A stretch of DNA of 64,000 nt from Mimachlamys varia (taxonomy: Eukaryota > Mollusca > Bivalvia > Pectinida > Pectinidae). The stretch spans positions 51,504,401-51,568,400 of the forward strand of contig OX392527.1 of NCBI GenBank assembly GCA_947623455.1. Direction: 5' to 3'. Positions 57,259-64,000 of the stretch are shown here, piece by piece (the first letter of the stretch is position 1; each line of letters opens with the position of its first letter). The position numbers and the translations under genes are program-made. The notes beneath the pieces are model-generated. The model was given only the letters and a program-made list of their open reading frames with translations, was not told the origin of the DNA and searched no databases.

Positions 57259-57713
57259 CAGTGGACTCCACTTACATCACCCCTGTTAATATCACATTCC
57301 TCTTTATATCATGTTTTTCCCAGCACCATTTTTTCTCTCTATATACTCTATGTAGTTTTATTTGGTTAGTATCATGTATTTTCAGGTGAATTCCTCTTAA
57401 TATCATGTTTTTTTATAAACCAATCACATAAAATATCCAGAAAATGATGTCATTTCCATTGATTTCAGATACAACTTGTACAAAATGTGGCATAGAAAAT
57501 AAAAAATAACCCCAAAAATGATTTTTAATTGAAAATAATATTATCTGTATAATGAAACATCTTCATATGTACATTGAATAAATTACTTTTAGTTATGGAG
57601 ATTGGAAATGCACTAGACTTAGTGGAAAAAACATGTTTCTCTTAATATCACATTCCTGTTAATATCATGTTTTTGTGTGACAAGTGCAACATGATATAAA
57701 GAGGAGTGCACTG
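57259..57713. mobile_element. TA-flanked element with CAGTGGACTCC ends (pogo/mariner type)
   Basis: Left end CAGTGGACTCC and right end GGAGTGCACTG are inverted repeats with one mismatch, flanked by TA at 57257-57258 and 57714-57715. TTAATATCATGTTTTT and TTTATATCATGTTTTT recur inside. It is 455 bp without an ORF, so non-autonomous. CAGTGGACTCC-type ends are seen in pogo/Tigger relatives. Confidence 0.78.
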
Positions 57714-57715
57714 TA

Positions 57716-60004
57716 CTAACATGGGATCTGACAGTGGTTTCAGGTAGGGTTCACTGAAACGCTGTTATATATCAGTCAAGTCAATCTGATTGTCATAAGG
57801 AATGGGGAAAGAACATCCAAGAAACATTGGGAACAGGAAAGACAGGCATAAACTGACAAGTCAGTGTTTCACTCCAGTGACGGACAAACCAATAAGGATG
57901 GAAGGGAAGACAACTTGCAAGCCTTCATGCATGGGACATACAAACTAGAAAGGAGGGAGAGGAACCACAGAAAGAAAGATTTAAAGGTCAATGATGGAGA
58001 CAAACAAGCCAAAAAGGAGAGAAAGGGACACAAGCCATTCTGAGACAATTACAACCAATTATAACCAGGCACAAGATCAGTGGCCCAAGGGAGAATAAAC
58101 AAAGGAGGTGGTCTATCACAACCACATGGGAGAGAGGAAAGTCACTTTACCAGATAGTTAAGCCAATATGACGGATAGGCATGCTTATTAGGGTCAGTTT
58201 TGTAAGCAAAAGGTAAACAATTATATCAGGCCTTCATGTGAGCCAGTGATGTCGTGTAAAAATATTTTCGGAGTCAAATTTTGGGATGACCGATTCTAAC
58301 CAAGACTGGAGAAAATATTTATTCCAGGTCTGAACAAGGTTAAGTTGACATACAAATGAAACACTGCTTTAAGTCAACATTATTGAGTGTTCACCTTCCC
58401 ATATTGCAGATAATTTTTATTCTAATGATCAGAGACATCTGTTGGTGAGATATATATATATTAGTGGCCAGACGGTCCAGCTCAACAGTCAATGAGGAAA
58501 GTTATGGAAACAGTCCGAGATCCATTGATTGTGTGCTTAAATAATGCACTGCCGACATAAGAACATACGGGTGCCATCATTGCCGAGCTTACCATTGTAA
58601 TCTAAAGTTAACCTCCTGTAAGCTCTTTCTCATATACGCTTTATCCTGCCCCACTTTATCCTGCCCGCTAATACGATATAGTGCTGTTCCAAACAGCCAT
58701 CGTAGACATATATCCAGATCAGTGACAAGACCCAGACATAAAAAATATCACACTTCTACTTCAAACAACAAACTCAGTCCTTTTCTTTTGGACAAGAAAG
58801 TTGTGAAGTTTGATAAATGTTTGCCTATTTATAACAGTCTGTAGTTAAATTCCCCGACAGAATACAACAGACATTTAAATCTGTACCCCCCAGTTATTGT
58901 GCACGGTTTTGTCCACTAAGTCAAACAAACAAAACACATATACCTACCCTGGTCAACCAAGGGGTCTAGACAGCTTAAATGGACATTATTAGTGGGTACA
59001 GGTCGCGATCAGACGTCTAATCCGTGATTAAAATTAAAATCTGAAAAATGTTAAAACTAGAAAAGGACTAAATTATCTACCTGATACATTTTTATATCGA
59101 CAGAAAAAAATATTTTCCATATTAATTTGTTTTTCTTTCTGGTTTCTCCTTGGCTTCAGATTTACCACCTTTTAATAAACTAATACAAATTTTAATTTAA
59201 GAAAATTTATTGATGATTTTGTAAATATTTTAATCTAAAAACTACCATATTATATTCCTCATAGAATTTTAAATGATAATTAGCCGGAATAAATAATGAA
59301 AATTTAAAAGGAAAAGGAAAAAAAATTATTCGCATTTTGAAATGGGTGAAGTTTTTACTAAATGTTTTATTAACAATAGGTTAGAAATTCTGAGAGTTGA
59401 AATGTCTTGAGACAATATGTAGTAGGTATGTAGGCTACAGCAGGTCCATGGTCTCCTTCAAATTAAGCCACAGTTCACGTTGGGTTCTATAATGTTCTAT
59501 ATACCACAGTGAGGATCAGAGGATAAAGCCAGCAAACCTCACCATTCCAATCTACCACCAGACAGATATGTGCTATATGTAAAATCTCACGTATGTAAAA
59601 ACACTACGATTTTTACATGTCTAATCGCAAACAGATGTTTGCAAACAGACACTAATATTGAACCAGGATATTGCTGTCTAAACACTGCCAGGTGTAGACA
59701 GGGGGTGAGTGACTCAATATTGGCGGAGCTTTATCAGGAAGCCGTGAAGATATAGCAGTATATTACCGGGATACTGAACTGTTTGTAAGGGTACAAGTTT
59801 ATATGCCTTAAACCATGCACGTCAGTATTAACAGTTAGGAAGAATGATTGTTTTTCATCACCATAAAACAGTAATCTCCAGTTTTCTGTTGAACCGGCCC
59901 ATTAATTGTGGCCTTCTTCGACTTGTAGAATTTTTGTATTGCATGTACATGTAGTTATATAGACTCTCTTCAGTTAAAATGCAAGGCTACCTAAGTTTTG
60001 ATGA
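57716..60004. other. Upstream intronic region, nothing recognised
   Basis: A purine-rich stretch lies around 57790-58020. I looked on the minus strand for the N-terminal CASKIN exon and did not identify it. Short exons could easily be missed by eye. Confidence 0.45.
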
Positions 60005-60560
60005 ACAGACTTCAAGTAGCCTCCCTTGATCATTGCAATCTATCTTCATCATAAGTAGTCTCCCTTGATCATTGCAACCTATCTTCATCACAAGTATTCT
60101 CCCTTGATTATCACACCCTATCTTCATCACAAGTAGTCTCCCTTGATTCTCACAACCTATCTTCATCACAAGCATTCTCCCTCGATTATCACACCCTATC
60201 TTCATCACAAGTAGTCTCCCTTGATTATTGCAACCTATCTTCATCATAAGTAGTCTCCCTTGATTATTGCAACCTATCTTCATCATAAGTAGTCTCCCTT
60301 GATTATTGCAACCTATCTTCATCACAAGTAGTCTCCCTTGATTATTGCAACCTATCTTCATCATAAGTAGTCTCCCTTGATTATTGCAACCTATCTTCAT
60401 CATAAGTAGTCTCCCTTGATTATTGCAACCTATCTTCATCACAAGTATTCTCCCTTGATTATTACACGTACCTTATCTTCATCACAAGTAGTCTCCCTTG
60501 GCTATCACACCCTATCTTCATCACAAATAGTCTCCCTTGATTATTACAATCTATTTTCAT
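60005..60560 (+). repeat. 39-bp minisatellite, about 14 copies
   Basis: The unit is AAGTAGTCTCCCTTGATTAT plus TGCAACCTATCTTCATCAT. The 39-bp period is divisible by three, so the minus strand shows a 151-codon frame with a 13-residue period (MMKIGCNNQGRLL). This is a repeat artefact. Confidence 0.95.
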
Positions 60561-60828
60561 CACGATCGCATGTGGAAGTCGAAATTGTTTGAATATTTTG
60601 AATTTTGGGCTACAAAGATGGGTGTAGGTATTGTATATATACAGTACATACCAATGTTATATAGTATTCATCACTGAAATGAATTTAATTTTATATCTAA
60701 ATGTACTTGCACCACAAATAACCTCCATTCCTTATTTCACCTTCCTTGTACAAAACTAGCCTTTACAAGTTTATATAGGTTTAAGCTTAAAATGCTTACA
60801 CATATGCTTAAAGGCCCAATATACATAA
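60561..60828. other. Short spacer
   Basis: Nothing recognised. Confidence 0.5.
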
Positions 60829-60830
60829 CT

Positions 60831-61151
60831 TAAGGGAAATTTTCGTGATTCTGAAAAATTCTGAAAAAAAATCCAGTTGATAACCATGCAAAAATAAGCC
60901 TAAAACGAAGTAAACCTGAGCGGTAACTAACAAGAAACTCTTCAACATCAAACCGAAGATAGAAGACAGTTTGAAATGGACGCATGTTTAAAAATAACGT
61001 GTTTCAACTGCTGCTGTACCGGTAACTGTGTAAGAATTCTTCTTTAATATTGCTTATATCATTTAATCTTAACTAAATCTATAAATATAAAAAAGTTATT
61101 AGGCTTGATTTTCGCTTCAAATTTTGCAGAAAGTTACGTATATTTCGCCTT
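60831..61151 (+). mobile_element. TA-flanked MITE with AAGGC ends
   Basis: Left end AAGGCCCAATATACATAACT and right-end complement AAGGCGAAATATACGTAACT form inverted repeats with a few mismatches. TA flanks both sides (60829-60830 and 61152-61153). It is 321 bp with no ORF. A second copy lies inverted at 39257-39649. Confidence 0.85.
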
Positions 61152-61153
61152 TA

Positions 61154-63020
61154 GGTATTTACCATTTTATATAATTGACTTTGCATGCTTTAGCATGTAA
61201 ACTATCTTTTTGTGTACCTATAGGTTCCCTTCCTGCCAACTGCATGTCAAAAATTTACCTCATCACATAAAACTATAAACCAGGTACAGTTGTAATAACA
61301 AATGAAAATTTCAAGAACTTGCTCTACGATTAAATCACTGCGCTTGGTTCCCCGTGACTTATAATCGGGTTAACTCGGACAATAGAGATATAGCTCAGCA
61401 GCATGATGTTAATGCCGAGAGCTATTGGCTTTTCAATCATGTAATAATATTTTTCGTCAGCGATGTACTTGATCGATCTCTAGTGACAATTAACCTCTAA
61501 AAACATTTTACCTCAGACTATACCAAGCTTATTAGTGTCATTCTTCCGACAGAGTGAACAAAAAAGGAAGAATAGATTTCTGTTCTGAAAATATTGATTC
61601 AGCTGCTGGTGTTATAAGCTTCCCATAGAATCCTTTGGATGCATATCTGCCACCGTAACCAGCTCTCCGAAAGTCTTGTGTGTTCCCTATTACTGATATC
61701 CTTATTATAAGTATGAGAGGGATCCAATCGTGGCCGAGGAAATAATGATTATAATTATATAAATACCATGAACGGAAGTGTCATTACATTCACGTCCATA
61801 ATCATCTGAAATCATATTGATCTACAATGTTCAATATTTATTTTACGTGAAGAAATCTGTACCAGTAGGAAATAAGAAATTGTGTAATATTAATCATGAA
61901 AGTCCAGGGGAACAAGTTTGAGAATTTTGGAGGAAATAATGAAAATGAAAATTTTGTCAGGAAATGGAACGTTCTTTAAACACTAGTGTACACAATATAC
62001 TGGTCACTACGCTGATTTATAATACGGTAGAATGGGGAAAATATCAGGGACAAGACACTGAGATTGATGACTGTACGACAAACTCAGATTGTATAATTAT
62101 GTGCATAAATTTAATAACATATATATATTGCACACTGACATACTGTATTACATAGAGGTTTATCTATATATTAGCATGTCGGCACGGTAACAGCTGCCAA
62201 TAAATAACAACCACATATATATATACTGTACATGTTGGATATCATATCTGTATAAACCAGATATCGGTATGTACTGCATATCAAAATAACACGAGAAACA
62301 AGGCCATGTAACTTCTGTATTTGAGTACTGGACTCGGGACTCGCACGTAGATTGATCACTGATGTGGAGGTATTGGTAAGGTGGCATAGGGCTTTAAGTT
62401 AATGACTGATAATGATAAGACAATTCTTCAGAATTGCATGTCTTTATATTGCAAAGCATTTAAGAGAAGCTTTAGAGTATATTATATAAAATCCCCCCCC
62501 CCCTCCCCTTGAACACATCATCTCTGGATGCCAATGAATTGTTTATAAAGATAATTGCAACCTACTCTATAACAAATGTCTCAAACAAAACGTGAGAAAT
62601 GCTGATTAGGAGCTTTTACCTGTAAGGTCAACAACACCTACGGGACATCAATCCCCGTAAGATAACCATACCTTGTTCAACACCTGAAGGATCTATTATA
62701 AGGTCGGACTAAAATAGAGGGTCCTAAAAATGTAGTACGTACCACCAATCTGTTGAGTTCAATGTAATAAATGTGATCAATTAATCAAATGAACACCTTT
62801 AACAGTTCAGGCAATGACGGCCATCATGAAGATTACAATCTAGATATATGGTCTACGATGTTTAGGTAATACTAAAACTAAGATATTATCTGTGTGTACA
62901 AAATATACCCGACCAGGGTACATATATTTTGTTTACAAAATACCCACATATCTTACTATGGTTTAATTTGTCAGTCATGTGCTTCGAATACAGGGTGTTA
63001 TCCCGAGAGGGAGCCTTTAT
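61154..63020. other. Upstream region, nothing recognised
   Basis: Short ORFs on both strands have no motif. A C-rich run lies near 62492-62506. Confidence 0.45.
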
Positions 63021-63044
63021 AATATATATATATATATATATATC
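63018..63044. repeat. TA microsatellite
   Basis: Uninterrupted alternating AT run of about 26 bases. Confidence 0.95.
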
Positions 63045-63740
63045 GAAATGTGGGACATACAGTATCTTTTTCTGAAATCTGTAGGAAACTGTAAAAGCCT
63101 TAAAAAAAAAGATTACTTTCCCACATAAAATCAAAACTTTTGTCCGTTTCAAACACAACTGAAGAGGTTTTAGTGCAAACTTTGATGATGAAAATATCTC
63201 CTAAAACTCATGCAGTTTTTGTTCGAGACAATTTACTCTTGGACATTACCAAGCTAAGCAGCACACTTATATATGGGACACATCATGATCACCATGCCAA
63301 CTAGGCTGTGCACCTTAGCTTGATAGTGCTCTATGTACAGGAATCACTGTACTGAATTGAAGGTTAGGGCTTTAATTACAGGGTACAGATGAATGGTCAA
63401 TCCTGCATGGTCAGTGTGAGGCCAGCTACACCCAGAATAAACTCGGCTTAGTGCTAGGGAGTAGGAGTTACCTATATAGGGACAGTGATACTACCCTAAG
63501 CTTTTGATCTGCTTAGCTGTTCTTGACCTTTCTGTAAATCTCCGAGTCTTAAAATTCCTCCAATTCAGTGGGTTTCCAGCTGAAAGCCTACACCTGCTGT
63601 GTGTGTGGGTTATACATACCTGTAAACCTGTACCTGTGTTATAATGTTTAACTTGTAAGGACTCAATCAGTACAACATTTATAGGTACCACACCTACCCA
63701 AATACATCATTCTTAAATTTAAACCTAAGCTGTGCTAGAG
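63045..63740. other. Upstream region, nothing recognised
   Basis: No exon, array or element was identified. Confidence 0.45.
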
Positions 63741-63744
63741 AGGG

Positions 63745-64000
63745 GGAAATCCCTGGGGATGGGAGGGGGAGGACCCTAGGGATGGGAGGGGGAGGCCCCT
63801 AGGGATGGGAGGGGGAGGACCCTAGGGATGGGAGGGGGAGGCCCCTAGGGATGGGAGGGGGAGGACCCTAGGGATGGGAGGGGGAGGCCCCTAGGGATGG
63901 GAGGGGGAGGCCCCTAGGGATGGGAGGGGGAGGCCCCTAGGGATGGGAGGGGGAGGCCCCTAGGGATGGGAGGGGGAGGACCCTAGGGATGGAAGGGGGA
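63745..64000 (+). repeat. 23-bp G-rich minisatellite, about 11 copies, cut by the window end
   Basis: The unit is GGATGGGAGGGGGAGGCCCC plus TAG. Early units alternate GGACCCTAG and GGCCCCTAG, giving a 46-bp two-unit period, before the second type dominates. Repeated G runs (GGG, GGG, GGGGG) could form G-quadruplexes on the plus strand. Confidence 0.95.

Noticed and set aside
59987..60442. 151-codon minus-strand ORF with MMKIGCNNQGRLL repeats
   Set aside because: Frame kept open by a 39-bp minisatellite.

Overview
This is a eukaryotic window, and almost all of it is intron. It is AT-rich and has no bacterial-style gene packing, with many tRNA-headed SINEs, short inverted-repeat transposons and minisatellites. 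The protein evidence points to an invertebrate. The repeat types (tRNA-headed SINEs, and a transposon with an internal 156-bp tandem array and hairpin ends) suggest a bivalve mollusc. The phylum is an inference from memory of bivalve repeats; a scallop is possible but not shown.

The only gene I can support is on the minus strand. Six short exons (56382-56479, 53976-54121, 44329-44555, 41905-42013, 24519-24627, 3433-3527) join in perfect reading phase across consensus AG/GT splice sites. Together they encode about 261 residues: six ankyrin repeats, an ALDIV-containing linker and the first half of an SH3 domain. The order and sequence match CASKIN (CASK-interacting scaffold: ankyrin repeats, SH3, two SAM domains, proline-rich tail). 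The N-terminal exon was not found and probably lies beyond 56.5 kb or outside the window. The rest of the SH3 and the SAM domains lie before position 1. The introns are 2.3, 9.4, 2.3, 17.3 and 21.0 kb.

In the 17-kb intron, a minus-strand ORF at 35268-35360 starts with an ATG in good context. It ends at a consensus donor in phase 0, which is exactly the phase needed to join the next CASKIN exon. I read it as a candidate alternative first exon for an ankyrin-less isoform; it is unproven.

The introns hold some twenty tandem arrays with periods of 20 to 156 bp. Two of them touch exon borders (24.4 kb and 56.5 kb). There are at least eight structurally supported non-autonomous DNA transposons: a hAT-type with an 8-bp target duplication, a MITE pair with 6-bp duplications, four TA-flanked elements, a 157-bp near-perfect palindrome, and a TGTGTCGCC-ended element. 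There is also a 2.9-kb tandem-repeat element and several SINEs, one of them nested beside an exon. No functional tRNA, rRNA, CRISPR or autonomous transposon gene was seen. Most long ORFs are open only because array periods are multiples of three, or because a 20-bp array lacks stops in every frame.
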